Source: Anaerolineae bacterium (lineage in GTDB: Bacteria > Chloroflexota > Anaerolineae > Aggregatilineales > Phototrophicaceae). Taken from it: a stretch of 64,000 bases of DNA. The stretch covers positions 38,936 to 102,935 of the forward strand of contig JAJDXR010000058.1 of assembly GCA_022823165.1 (NCBI GenBank), given 5' to 3'. This document shows positions 8,639-17,249 of this stretch, piece after piece. The notes under the pieces were generated by a model. It was not told the DNA's origin. It did not search any database and saw only the letters and a program-made list of their open reading frames with translations. The number at the start of each line of letters is the position of its first letter. Within the stretch, counting starts at the first letter, position 1. Position numbers and translations under genes: made by a program.

Positions 8639-10338
8639 TTCTTGGGCTCCTCTCGCAGTGTCGCCGTCGCCGCCGCGTCGATACTCATGGTATCAGCATC
8701 TATCACGACGCCATAGTCGCGCTTGGCCGCCGCCAGCGTGATATAGCCCTGTTTGACATCCTCCAGCACCCGCTGCGGATCGCGTTGAAATGGCTCGCCA
8801 TATCCGCCGCCGCCGGGCAGCTTGAGCAGGACGCGCTGGCCCGGCCGCAAGACGTAATGGCTTTTGGGATGCGGCTGTGAACCGTCGCTGAGACGCACAT
8901 CGCCGGCTGCGCCGCTTTTGCCGCCGAGCAGGCCCTGGGCCGGATTGCCCGTGCGGTCGTACATGCAAGAGTGGTTGGCGGGCGCGCCGGTGATGATCTC
9001 CAATTCCATCACTTGGCCCAGGCCGCCGCGGAAGCGGCCAGCGCCCCCGGAATCAACCCGCAGTTCGCGCCGGCGCATCAGAAGCGGCGCGGCCGTCTCG
9101 ATGGCCTCGACCGGCACACCCATGATGCCGCTGGGGAAGGCGGTCGCCGACAAGCCATCGCGGTTGTGCCCGGCGCCCATCCCGCCCGCCGAAAAGAAAA
9201 CGTAGGCGAATTCGCGCCCGTTTTCGTCCAGACCGTCCATCATGGTATTCCACAGGCCGGCTGAGCCATTGGCGATGACTTGCTCCGGCAATACTTCGGA
9301 AAGCGCTGTCAGCAGCGGCTGACTGACGAAGTGGCCGATCAGATGCCGGGCGCTGACCGGCGCGGGGCGCGTACAGTTGAGGATGGAGCCGCGGGGCGCG
9401 CGCACCTCAATGGGGCGGAAGGCGCCTTCGTTGTTGGGGATGCCCGGCGCCAGCGCCGCCATCAGCGTGTAGGTCGTGTAGGCGTGGGTGTAATTGAGCA
9501 CGACATTGATGCCACGGGCGACCTGGGACGACGAGCCGGCGTAGTCGACGCTGAGCATATCGCCGCGCACCGCGATTTCACAGGCGATGGTCAGCGGCTC
9601 GTCGAAGCCGTCGATGCTGATGGTGTTGCCGTAGACGCCATCCGGCAGCCCTCGTATGGCGGAGCGCAGGGCCGCTTCGCTGCGATCCAGGATTTGCCCC
9701 GAGACCGCTTCGATATCGGGCAGGTTGTATTCTTCCAGCATCTCGATCAGCTTGCGCGCGCCCACCTGGTTGCCGACTTCCTGGGCGTAAATGTCGCCGA
9801 TGACTTGATCGGGCACACGCACATTGGCGCGGATGATATCGATTAGCTGCTGGTTGACCTCGCCGCCGCGGAAGAGCTTCATCAGCGGGATGGCCAACCC
9901 CTCTTCGTAGAGTGAGCGGGCGTCGCCGCCCATGGTGGCGCCGCCGATATCGACCGCGTGGCAAGTGCTGGCGAACCAGGCCACGCCGCGCCTACGATAA
10001 AATACCGGCGAGACTATCGTCAGGTCAAAGAGGTGGCCCGACGCCTCCCAGGGATCGTTGGTGATCAAGGTGTCGCCTGGGTCCAGGCTGTCGATGGGAT
10101 AATTGGGCGCGACATAGTTGCGTACGCAGTTGGCCATGGTGTTGATATGGCCGGGCGTACCAGTGACGGATTGGGCGATCATATTGCCCGCGCGGTCGAA
10201 GACACCGGCGGAAAGATCACCCGCTTCGCGCACGACGGTGGTGAAGGAGGAGTGGATCAGCGCCGCGGCCTGTTCGTCGACCACGGAAATCAGCCGGCTC
10301 CAGATGACTTCGAGGGTGATGGGGTCAATCATTGGCAT
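8635..10338 (-). CDS. hyuB: Hydantoinase B / oxoprolinase subunit
   Basis: The 567-residue protein belongs to the HyuB/oxoprolinase beta family, which with HyuA hydrolyses five-membered cyclic amides (hydantoins, N-methylhydantoin, 5-oxoproline) using ATP. It begins MIDPITLEVIWSRL, the near-universal family N-terminus. It has AGNMIAQS, GHINTM, ITNDPWEASGHLFDL and a C-terminal GGGGYGEPFQRDP, all typical. Length is normal (about 520-600). A second in-frame ATG two codons in is also possible. The HyuA gene lies upstream on the same strand but is separated by about 800 bp containing an opposite-strand gene. Confidence 0.92.
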   Translation of the reverse strand: MPMIDPITLEVIWSRLISVVDEQAAALIHSSFTTVVREAGDLSAGVFDRAGNMIAQSVTGTPGHINTMANCVRNYVAPNYPIDSLDPGDTLITNDPWEASGHLFDLTIVSPVFYRRRGVAWFASTCHAVDIGGATMGGDARSLYEEGLAIPLMKLFRGGEVNQQLIDIIRANVRVPDQVIGDIYAQEVGNQVGARKLIEMLEEYNLPDIEAVSGQILDRSEAALRSAIRGLPDGVYGNTISIDGFDEPLTIACEIAVRGDMLSVDYAGSSSQVARGINVVLNYTHAYTTYTLMAALAPGIPNNEGAFRPIEVRAPRGSILNCTRPAPVSARHLIGHFVSQPLLTALSEVLPEQVIANGSAGLWNTMMDGLDENGREFAYVFFSAGGMGAGHNRDGLSATAFPSGIMGVPVEAIETAAPLLMRRRELRVDSGGAGRFRGGLGQVMELEIITGAPANHSCMYDRTGNPAQGLLGGKSGAAGDVRLSDGSQPHPKSHYVLRPGQRVLLKLPGGGGYGEPFQRDPQRVLEDVKQGYITLAAAKRDYGVVIDADTMSIDAAATATLREEPKK

Positions 10339-10564
10339 TTTCCAAATTCAAGTTCTCTGGTCGACGGCAATCGCGACGATTCGGATTGCACACATGAATT
10401 CGCTTTGAGCGCACTTTTGCGTTATTGTTCCACGATGTTATGATAAGAACACGCTATGTCATTGATTTGATGTTATCCTATTAGGAGTCGAGACTCATCA
10501 GGACGCAGTTAGAGACTTTTTGCATTGGAAATCAAAGTAGATACGGGTACTAAGGAGATTCAGC

Positions 10565-10882
10565 ATGGCGCTAACGTCACATCAACATGAACCAGATCCG
10601 CAGCAGTATCCCAGATTGTCCCCAGATGAACAACGTATTGCTAACGCCGTAGTAGCTGCCCTGCGGCCTGAACTGAAAACTATCCGAGAAACGCAAGAGC
10701 AGCATACAAAAATACTCGAGCAGCACACAAAAATACTCAAGCAGCATACAAAAACACTCAAGCAGCATACAGAAACGCTTGAGCAGCATACCAAAATACT
10801 CAACAATCTCCAGCAAGAGATGCGTGGCGTAAACAGGATATTGGCCGGCGCGGGGTTGATTATAGATGATCCCGACATCTAG
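10565..10882 (+). CDS. Small coiled-coil protein built from seven-residue repeats
   Basis: A 105-residue protein with a strong ribosome site (AAGGAGATTCAGC) before its ATG. Residues about 44-79 are five heptads of the form EQHTKIL or KQHTKTL, which predict a parallel coiled coil. A short C-terminal hydrophobic tail (NRILAGAGLIIDD) follows. No known family is recognised. It is transcribed against the flanking hyu genes and lies between hyuA and hyuB, so it was probably inserted there. A role as an oligomerisation adaptor or a tail-anchored protein is possible but unproven. Confidence 0.7.
   Translation: MALTSHQHEPDPQQYPRLSPDEQRIANAVVAALRPELKTIRETQEQHTKILEQHTKILKQHTKTLKQHTETLEQHTKILNNLQQEMRGVNRILAGAGLIIDDPDI
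10697..10801 (+). repeat. Five tandem 21-bp repeats
   Basis: Five contiguous units of 21 bp (GAGCAGCATACAAAAATACTC and variants) lie at 10697, 10718, 10739, 10760 and 10781. Each encodes one heptad of the coiled-coil protein. Differences between units are mostly single bases. Because each unit is a whole number of codons and heptads, copy-number change would keep both the frame and the coiled-coil register. Confidence 0.9.
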
Positions 10883-11134
10883 GACCTGTTGAAAGCGAGT
10901 CTCAATACGTGGTAGATTGTAGATAGGTGTGTGGTGAGATCCGACACTAACCACTAGACCGCTCTGGGCAGACGGGGTTAGGGGAAGACGGGGCGACTCC
11001 TTCGGGAATCCCGCGACTCTAAAGGGCTTGCGACTTATACGGCGAGCCTTTTGGCTTTTGCGTTAAATCACAATCGCATCGAATGCCTTATTGCAGGGGC
11101 GTTTCGCTGGATCGTCCCAAACTACATTTCATTA
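10883..11134. other. Intergenic region without a recognised gene
   Basis: About 250 bp lie between the coiled-coil gene and the end of hyuA. The stretch CGACTCCTTCGGGAATCCCGCGACTCT was examined as a possible tRNA T arm, but it lacks the TTCGA loop and a matching acceptor stem. I see nothing supportable here. Confidence 0.4.
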
Positions 11135-13252
11135 TCAAGTCTTTGCCCATTCCATATTCTTGCCGCCGCCTACTCGTGTCAGCAGCAGGCAGCTCCCGGC
11201 CGCGACCTGCGCCGACCAGCCCGGCCTGACCACGGTGGTTGACGCCGCTTCTTCAATGATGCAGGGTCCCGCCGCCGTCCAGGATGCGCTGAGCTGCTCG
11301 CGGCGGTAAACGGGGATTGCCAGGGGCGCTAGTTCAGCCGCGAAGCGCGCGGGACGGCAGGCCACCGGCTCGTCATTTGCGGATTGCGCTTCGTCGAAGA
11401 CGGCGCTAGCGACCTGTGGCTGCGGGCCGCTGATCAAGATGCGCCAGTTGACCGCTTCAATCGGGACGCCATCCGCGAGTTGGCCGTAGAAGGCGCGGTA
11501 CTCGGTTTCAAAGACCTGCCGCATATCGGCGATATGCCGCTCGGTCAGCCTGTCCATCGGGAAGGGCACGCGCACCTCATAACCTTGACCGACGTAACGC
11601 ATATCGATGTTGAGGCTTACCTTGATGTCCCCCGCCGCCACGCCGGCCGCCTCGACGATGCGGCGCCCGTCCCGCTCCAGATCGGCCAGGATGCCGTTGA
11701 GTTCGCCTAGATTCAACTCGTCCAGGCGGGACACGTAGCTGCGCGTGAAGTCGAAGGCGATTGGCGCGGTCAAAAAACCGAAGGCGGAGGCCACCCCGGC
11801 CAGGGGTGGGATGATGATGCGGCCTATACCCAAGCCGCCGGCCACACCACAAGCGTGCGCCGGTCCAGCGCCGCCGGTGGCCACCATGCAGTAGCGGCGG
11901 ATTTCCAAGCCGCGTTCGGCGGCGTGTACACGCGCGGCGGCTGCCATATTCTCGTTGACAAGTTGATGTACGCCCCAAGCCGTCCGCTCCAGCGGCAAGT
12001 CCAGCGCCGCCGACAGTTCAGTGAATGCAGCCTGCGCGGCGTCGCGATCAAGCGCGATGTCGCCACCGGCGAAATAATCGGGATTGAGGTAGCCCAGCAG
12101 CAGGTCGGCATCGGTCACGGTGGGCCGTGTCCCGCCAGCGCCGTAGGCAGCGGGGCCGGGCGCGCTGCCGGCGCTCTCCGGTCCCACCGCCGGTAAGCCC
12201 AGCGCGTTCAAGTGGGCGATGCTGCCGCCGCCAGCGCCGATCTCGATCATCTCGATCATGGGCACCATCAGCGGTAGACCGCTGCCGCGCTTGAAGCGAT
12301 GCACATGCGCCACTTCGGATTGGTGGCTGATGGCGAGCTCGCCAGCGCGGGTCAGCGCGGCTTTGGCGGTGGTGCCGCCCATGTCAAATGCGAGCACGTC
12401 CGATTGGCCCAGCAGCCGCCCCCAATGCAGGCCCGCCAGCGCGCCGCCGGCGGGACCGCTTTCCACCAGCCGAATGGGAAAATCGCGCGAGGCGGCCACC
12501 GTGGTCGTGCCGCCGCTGCTCAGCATGATGTTCAGCGGGGCGGCGATTCCGCTGGCTTTCAAGCCCGCCTCGACGCGCTCAAGGTAGCGGTCGATAATCG
12601 GCTGAACATAGGCGTTGGCGATGGTGGTCGAGGCGCGCGGATACTCGCGCATTCCGGGCGCGACTTGATGCGACGCCGAGATGGCCACGCCCGGTAACGA
12701 TTCGCTGACAATCGCTTGCGCCGCCGATTCGTGTGCCGGGTTAGTATAAGCGTGCAGGAAGCAGATGGCCACCGCTTCGACAGGCTCGGCGCGCAGCTGA
12801 GCGCAGACTTGGCGCAGGTGGTCTTTGTCCAGCGGTTGGTGAACGCGCCCGTCGGCCAGCATGCGCTCCGGCACATCAAATCGCAGTCGCCGTTCGGCCA
12901 GGGGCGCCGGTTTGCGCAGCGCCAGATCGTACATATCGTAGCGGCCTTCGTTGCCAATCTCGATCGCATCGCGGAAGCCGGCTGTCGCCAGCAGCGCCGT
13001 CACAGCGCCTTTGCGTTCGATCAGCGTGTTGGTTATCAGCGTAGTGCCGTGGACCACGTAGCGCATGCCGTCGGCGGACAGGCCGGCGCGTTCAAGCAGG
13101 CTGCGCACACCGTCAAGCACCGCCAGCGACGGGTCGGGGTAGCTGGTCAGCAGCTTCTCAACGGCGATGCGCCCAGTGTCTGTGTCGAGGGCGACCAAAT
13201 CGGTGAAGGTGCCGCCGATATCGACTGCAAGCAAGACTGAGGGCGCGGTCAT
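11135..13252 (-). CDS. hyuA: Hydantoinase A / oxoprolinase subunit
   Basis: The 705-residue protein is the ATP-binding partner of HyuB. The start at 13252 (MTAPSVLLAVDIGGTFTDLVALD) is preferred because the phosphate-1 motif DIGGTFTD begins ten residues in and GAGGAG lies upstream; the longer frame to 13438 has no such support. Further family motifs are GTTLITNTLIERKG, LSSGGTTT, DMGGTTAKAAL, GAGGGSIA and ATGGAGPAHACG. Length fits the family (about 680-720). It should form a complex with HyuB (8635-10338) in the cytoplasm. N-methylhydantoin is a plausible substrate given the sarcosine-oxidase neighbour, but 5-oxoproline cannot be excluded. Confidence 0.93.
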   Translation of the reverse strand: MTAPSVLLAVDIGGTFTDLVALDTDTGRIAVEKLLTSYPDPSLAVLDGVRSLLERAGLSADGMRYVVHGTTLITNTLIERKGAVTALLATAGFRDAIEIGNEGRYDMYDLALRKPAPLAERRLRFDVPERMLADGRVHQPLDKDHLRQVCAQLRAEPVEAVAICFLHAYTNPAHESAAQAIVSESLPGVAISASHQVAPGMREYPRASTTIANAYVQPIIDRYLERVEAGLKASGIAAPLNIMLSSGGTTTVAASRDFPIRLVESGPAGGALAGLHWGRLLGQSDVLAFDMGGTTAKAALTRAGELAISHQSEVAHVHRFKRGSGLPLMVPMIEMIEIGAGGGSIAHLNALGLPAVGPESAGSAPGPAAYGAGGTRPTVTDADLLLGYLNPDYFAGGDIALDRDAAQAAFTELSAALDLPLERTAWGVHQLVNENMAAAARVHAAERGLEIRRYCMVATGGAGPAHACGVAGGLGIGRIIIPPLAGVASAFGFLTAPIAFDFTRSYVSRLDELNLGELNGILADLERDGRRIVEAAGVAAGDIKVSLNIDMRYVGQGYEVRVPFPMDRLTERHIADMRQVFETEYRAFYGQLADGVPIEAVNWRILISGPQPQVASAVFDEAQSANDEPVACRPARFAAELAPLAIPVYRREQLSASWTAAGPCIIEEAASTTVVRPGWSAQVAAGSCLLLTRVGGGKNMEWAKT

Positions 13253-13348
13253 TGGCGGGGTCTCCTCGCGGACAAGATCGCGCCCCATCATACGGGTGGC
13301 GCTGCGGGCTGTCAAGCAGGCGGGGGCAGCTAACAGGGACCATAGAAG

Positions 13349-13879
13349 ATGCAGTTTGATAAGTGTAGAATGCGGCTGAGCACGATGGCGCGAGGCGAAT
13401 CTGGCATGCATCGCGAACAAGATCATCCTCTCACGCAAGTCATGGCATGGATCGGGCTTAGCATTCTGCTGCCTTTGCTTCCGGTTGTGTTCGGCATGGT
13501 TATCACGGTAATGCAGCGACAGACGGTGTATCTATTCAAACTGCTTGACGGGCTCGAGCTTTTTCTTATTTCGCTTTGGCTCGTTACGGCTACGGCGAGC
13601 GATTTGGCGCGCTATGGGTTTGGTTGGGAAAAGCCCCTGCGGATGGTCCTTATAGCTTTCGCAGCGATCGACTTAATCTTCCTTGTGTTGATTTATGTCA
13701 ACAACCGAGTACGCGATTTGGAGCTCGATACTGAAATGTATCTGTCGTTGGCAATGGCGCACTTTTTGTTCGTCGTTATCATTGCCGTTGCGCTGCAACT
13801 GTACATGCACTATCATGATTACAGTGAGAACCGCACGGATGAAAAATCGCGATTGAGCCGATTATCCTTGGCATACTGA
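13349..13879 (+). CDS. Four-segment small membrane protein, family unknown
   Basis: A protein of up to 176 residues with about four hydrophobic segments (near residues 31-50, 65-82, 95-115 and 130-152) and short charged loops. The start is uncertain; ATGs also occur at 13370, 13385 and 13406. It resembles the broken locus at 25346-25761: both open with a W-I segment, then have GLELFLISLWLVTATASDL here and GTELYMLSVVLLAGTRSDL there, then two more segments. The last residues (after about 13842) are probably out of frame: removing one A from the AAAAA run at 13842-13846 would end the protein a few residues earlier and give the next frame an ATG. No function is assigned. Confidence 0.6.
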   Translation: MQFDKCRMRLSTMARGESGMHREQDHPLTQVMAWIGLSILLPLLPVVFGMVITVMQRQTVYLFKLLDGLELFLISLWLVTATASDLARYGFGWEKPLRMVLIAFAAIDLIFLVLIYVNNRVRDLELDTEMYLSLAMAHFLFVVIIAVALQLYMHYHDYSENRTDEKSRLSRLSLAY

Positions 13880-14019
13880 TATTTGAGTTTGTGGTAGCGT
13901 TGACGATTGTGGTTGGTGTCGCGCGGGCTATTTGGAACGATGACCATCGGCACATTCTTTTGCCAGACTGGATGCGCAGGAAACCCGATGGCGACGCGCC
14001 CGACGCGTTGCAGTCTTAA
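13839..14019 (+). pseudogene. Small single-span membrane protein, start disrupted by an A-run
   Basis: An open frame from 13843 to the TAA at 14017 reads KIAIEPIILGILIFEFVVAL, then VGVARAIWNDDHRHILLPDW and a polar tail: one transmembrane helix followed by a cytoplasmic or basic tail, about 58 residues. It has no start codon as written. An ATG at 13839 is one base out of frame; with one A fewer in AAAAA (13842-13846) it would read MKIAIEPII and overlap the upstream gene, just as 25758 overlaps its upstream partner by ATGA. I call it a frameshifted gene, through mutation or a homopolymer error in the assembly. Confidence 0.5.
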
Positions 14020-14047
14020 GAACCGCTGTCCATTTCACCGGCACTGT

Positions 14048-15433
14048 TCAAGTCGTATACCAATGCGTAGGCATGATATCCTTTTGAGCCGCCAGCAGCT
14101 CGCGCAGGATGGCGTCGGCATCGGCGATTGAGTTGGTCAGCGGGTCGGTCATCAGCGCCCGGCGCAGCAAGCCGTAATCGGCCTTGACAATGGCCTCCGC
14201 CGTCAGTTCGTGCGTATCCAGCACCAACTCGTTGAGCCCGCGCAAACCCCTCGGCATCTCGCCGACGGGACGCGGACGCGGGCCCTCCATATCCACATCG
14301 CAGAGCAATTCCAGGAAGGCGTCGTCTGCCATATTGCTGACCGCTCCGCGATTGGGCGTATTGATGTAGAAGGGGCGCCCCAAGCCGCCGACCATGCTCT
14401 CGATGATGTCGGTGGCCTGCTCGGGACCGAGCGCCGACATGAACTCGCCGATGGTTATGACTCCGCTCATGAAGTCGTCGACCTCCCGCCACATAGCCGC
14501 GTGCCGCGCGTAGCGGAGCTCGGTCTCCCAGATCGAAAGCGGCGGAATGGCTTCCGGCAGGCGCCCATGCCCTTGATAGAAACGCAGGTATTCTTTGGTA
14601 TGGGAGACGCAGGCCGGGACGTATCCGAATATTTCGTAGAGCTGCCAGGCGATGGCGTCATTGTGCAGGGCTTTGGCGCCTTTGGCGCCGTCCATGCCGG
14701 TATAAACGGATTGGCGCCGGAGCGACTCGGCGATGCGCGCGCTGACATCGCGTCCGCGATATTCGGCTTTCAGCAGCCAGGTGAAGTGATTGACGCCAGT
14801 GATGCGCAGGTCGAAGTCGGCGTCCAGGGCAGCGTTCCACTCGCTGGCAAAGACGATGAGGCCGGCGAGCTTGGCGTATTTTGTCTTGACGCGCGGCATG
14901 TGCAGCGAGTCGCAGAGGGCGAAGCTCTTGAGCTGCGGGGCGTAACGCGCCAGCGCCATGCCGTTGACCGCGCTGGGATTGATGTAGTTGATCAGCCAGG
15001 CCTCGGGGCAAATCCGCTCAACATCGGCGGCGCAGTCCATGATCAGCGGCAGCTCGCGCATGGCGCGGAAGATGCCGCCGGGACCGATGGTGTCGCCACT
15101 GCACATGCGGATGCCGTATTTTTCACTGATCTGGCAATCCAGCCCACGGTAGCGCACTGTATCAGCGGCGAAGCTGAGCACGACAAAATCGGCGCCGGGC
15201 AAGGCGTCGCGCCAATCCGAGGCGACTTCAATGTTCAGGGGCGCGCCGGTTTCCGTCACGACTTTTTCCGCCAGCAGCCCCATCTTCTCCATGCGCGCCG
15301 GATCATTATCCACCAGCGCCAGCGTACCGTTGCAGAGCTGCGGAGAATTCACCATCTTCCAAATGGCTTGCCGGCCGAAGAACAGGCTGCCCGAGCCGAT
15401 GATGACGACTTTGGGCTGTTGAATGCCGCTCAT
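14048..15433 (-). CDS. GH4 family glycosidase, alpha-galactosidase/glucosidase-like
   Basis: The 461-residue protein belongs to glycoside hydrolase family 4, which cleaves glycosidic bonds by an NAD- and Mn-dependent redox-elimination mechanism in the cytoplasm. The Rossmann start is VVIIGSGSLFFGR. Further motifs are ALVDNDPARM, then GDTIGPGGIFRAMREL, INYINPSAVNGMAL (family INxTNP) and CDSLH, in the place of the CHS metal/substrate motif. GVNHFTWLL follows, the family GxNH motif. AGGAGC precedes the ATG. Members act on alpha-galactosides, alpha-glucosides, glucuronides or 6-phospho-sugars; the specificity here is open. It stands alone on its strand. Confidence 0.88.
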   Translation of the reverse strand: MSGIQQPKVVIIGSGSLFFGRQAIWKMVNSPQLCNGTLALVDNDPARMEKMGLLAEKVVTETGAPLNIEVASDWRDALPGADFVVLSFAADTVRYRGLDCQISEKYGIRMCSGDTIGPGGIFRAMRELPLIMDCAADVERICPEAWLINYINPSAVNGMALARYAPQLKSFALCDSLHMPRVKTKYAKLAGLIVFASEWNAALDADFDLRITGVNHFTWLLKAEYRGRDVSARIAESLRRQSVYTGMDGAKGAKALHNDAIAWQLYEIFGYVPACVSHTKEYLRFYQGHGRLPEAIPPLSIWETELRYARHAAMWREVDDFMSGVITIGEFMSALGPEQATDIIESMVGGLGRPFYINTPNRGAVSNMADDAFLELLCDVDMEGPRPRPVGEMPRGLRGLNELVLDTHELTAEAIVKADYGLLRRALMTDPLTNSIADADAILRELLAAQKDIMPTHWYTT

Positions 15434-15526
15434 AAATTGCTCCTGGTCAGAACCTCTGCTTCTGCTCTGCCGTGATTGTACTCGCTAAGGGCTCTGCGCG
15501 CGGGAAAATTATTCGGTTTGGGCGAC

Positions 15527-16780
15527 TCAGGCGGATCGCGCCTGGCGGCTGCCGCGCGGACGCCGTGAGCGGCGTCGGCGGTTTTGTCGTGACGGCTTGC
15601 TCGCGCCGTTATGCCGCGGTTTGCCCGCGCCATTCTGGCGCTTGGGCGCGGGCGTGGCTGAGACATAAGGATGCTCGCTGACCACCTCAATCGGCTGGCG
15701 GATCAGCGCTTCGATTTCGCGCAGGTACTTGCGTTCTTCGACATCGCAGAAGGAATAGGCGATGCCCGAGGCGCCGGCGCGGGCGGTGCGGCCGATGCGA
15801 TGCACGTAACTTTCCGGGATATTGGGCAGGTCGAAGTTGATGACATGAGTTACCGAGTCGATATCCAGGCCACGGGCGGCGATGTCGGTGGCGACCAGCA
15901 CCGGCGTATGCCCTGACTTGAAGCGGGCCAGCGCGCGTGTCCGCGCCGTTTGCGACTTGTTGCCGTGGATCGCTTCCGCGGGAATGCGAGCGCGGCTCAA
16001 CTGCTTGGCCAGATTATTGGCGCGATGCTTGGTGCGGGTGAAGACCAGCACCCGCTGTGAGGCCGGGTCGCGCAAGATATGCTTGAGCAGGGCGCGTTTG
16101 TCGCCGCCTTCCACAAAGTAGATAGACTGCTCGATAGTCTCGACGGTGGTGGATTGCGGATTGGCCTCCACCTTGACCGGGTCAATCAAGATGCTGCGGC
16201 TCAGGTCCTGTATCGCTTGCGGCATGGTGGCCGAGAAAAGCAGGGTCTGGCGCGCTTTGGGCAGGCGCTTGATGATGCGCTCGACATCATTGATGAAGCC
16301 CATATCCAACATACGGTCGGCTTCGTCCAGGACAAAGTACTCAACCCGATCCAGCCGGATATAGCCCTGATTAATCAAGTCTTGCAGGCGGCCCGGCGTA
16401 GCCACGACGATATCAACGCCGCGCTGCAAAGCCTTGACTTGCGGCTGCTGACCGACGCCGCCGAAGATCGCCGTATGCCTCAGGCTGCTCTCATGGCTGA
16501 ATTTGCCAAATTCTTCGTCGATCTGCGCCGCCAGCTCCCGCGTCGGCGATAGCGCCAGGACACGGATCGGCCGCTTGCCTTTAACAGGTTTTAGCATCTG
16601 TACGATGGGCACAGCGAAGGCGGCTGTCTTGCCGCTACCTGTCTGCGCGCAGCCGACAAGGTCGCGCCCGTCGAGGATGGGCGGGATGCTGCGGACTTGT
16701 ATCGGCGTCGGCTCGCTGTAGCCGACGCGCTTCACCGCGCGCAGCATCCCACTGTTGAGTTGCAGGTTTTGGAAGCTCAT
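15527..16780 (-). CDS. DEAD-box RNA helicase, RhlE-like
   Basis: A 417-residue ATP-dependent RNA helicase. The start at 16780 ([16 protein letters not shown]) is chosen because the Q-motif (GYSEPTPIQ) begins 20 residues in. The motifs are in order: AQTGSGKT (I), PTRELAAQ (Ia), TPGR (Ib), [11 protein letters not shown] (II, DEAD), SATMP (III) and [10 protein letters not shown] (VI). A basic tail rich in Arg, Lys, Gln and Asn follows the core (from about residue 378), as in RhlE/CsdA-type helicases involved in ribosome assembly, RNA decay or cold adaptation. No strong ribosome site is visible. Confidence 0.93.
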   Translation of the reverse strand: MSFQNLQLNSGMLRAVKRVGYSEPTPIQVRSIPPILDGRDLVGCAQTGSGKTAAFAVPIVQMLKPVKGKRPIRVLALSPTRELAAQIDEEFGKFSHESSLRHTAIFGGVGQQPQVKALQRGVDIVVATPGRLQDLINQGYIRLDRVEYFVLDEADRMLDMGFINDVERIIKRLPKARQTLLFSATMPQAIQDLSRSILIDPVKVEANPQSTTVETIEQSIYFVEGGDKRALLKHILRDPASQRVLVFTRTKHRANNLAKQLSRARIPAEAIHGNKSQTARTRALARFKSGHTPVLVATDIAARGLDIDSVTHVINFDLPNIPESYVHRIGRTARAGASGIAYSFCDVEERKYLREIEALIRQPIEVVSEHPYVSATPAPKRQNGAGKPRHNGASKPSRQNRRRRSRRPRGSRQARSA

Positions 16781-16942
16781 AGGAATTTGTTTTCTCGATG
16801 TTTGTCTTTGAAGCAACGATATAGTGTCTAACAGTTTCGCTGATATTACCAGCGCGACAATCAGCACTGGTGTATTGCGCCGACTTTATGCCGCTCGCCT
16901 TCAACAGAATAATTCGGTTAGGCCAGGAAAGACATGCGACAG

Positions 16943-17112
16943 GTAGCCACAGAGTACGCCGAGTAAAAAAAGAGGGCGCCGAGTAAAGCAGTTTGCTAAC
17001 TGTATGGCATCGACAGATGACATAAGTAACGATTGTGGCGTCAATTGCCAGCGTATCGAAATGACATATAAACCTCCGTGCCCTCAGTACTACTCGGTGT
17101 ACTCGGTGGCAA
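16943..17112 (-). repeat. Dispersed repeat A, inverted complete copy
   Basis: The reverse complement aligns with 4345-4522 over its full length: TTGCCACCGAGTACACCGAG at one end, TTTACTCGGCGCCCTC and TACTCTGTGGCTAC at the other. It fills the middle of the 470-bp gap between the helicase and the M20 peptidase. Nothing else is recognised in that gap. Confidence 0.8.
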
Positions 17113-17249
17113 ATGGCAGGACGCTGAACTTTTGCTAAGGCGAAACTGCCCGCAGTTCACTGCCGTCGGTTAACTGCTACATACGCATTTGCCTCGGCCT
17201 GTTGTATCATGCAGCCGTTCAAATCCACGAAGTAAAGACAGGCAGAGCC

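Noticed and set aside
10697..10801. Direct repeats that could suggest a CRISPR array
   Set aside because: The 21-bp units are contiguous with no spacers and encode heptads in an open frame.
10960..11030. tRNA-like segment with a TTCGGGAATCCC stretch
   Set aside because: There is no TTCGA T loop, and no acceptor or anticodon arm can be folded.
14210..15475. 421-codon plus-strand frame opposite the GH4 gene
   Set aside because: GH4 motifs on the minus strand are clear; the antisense frame has none.
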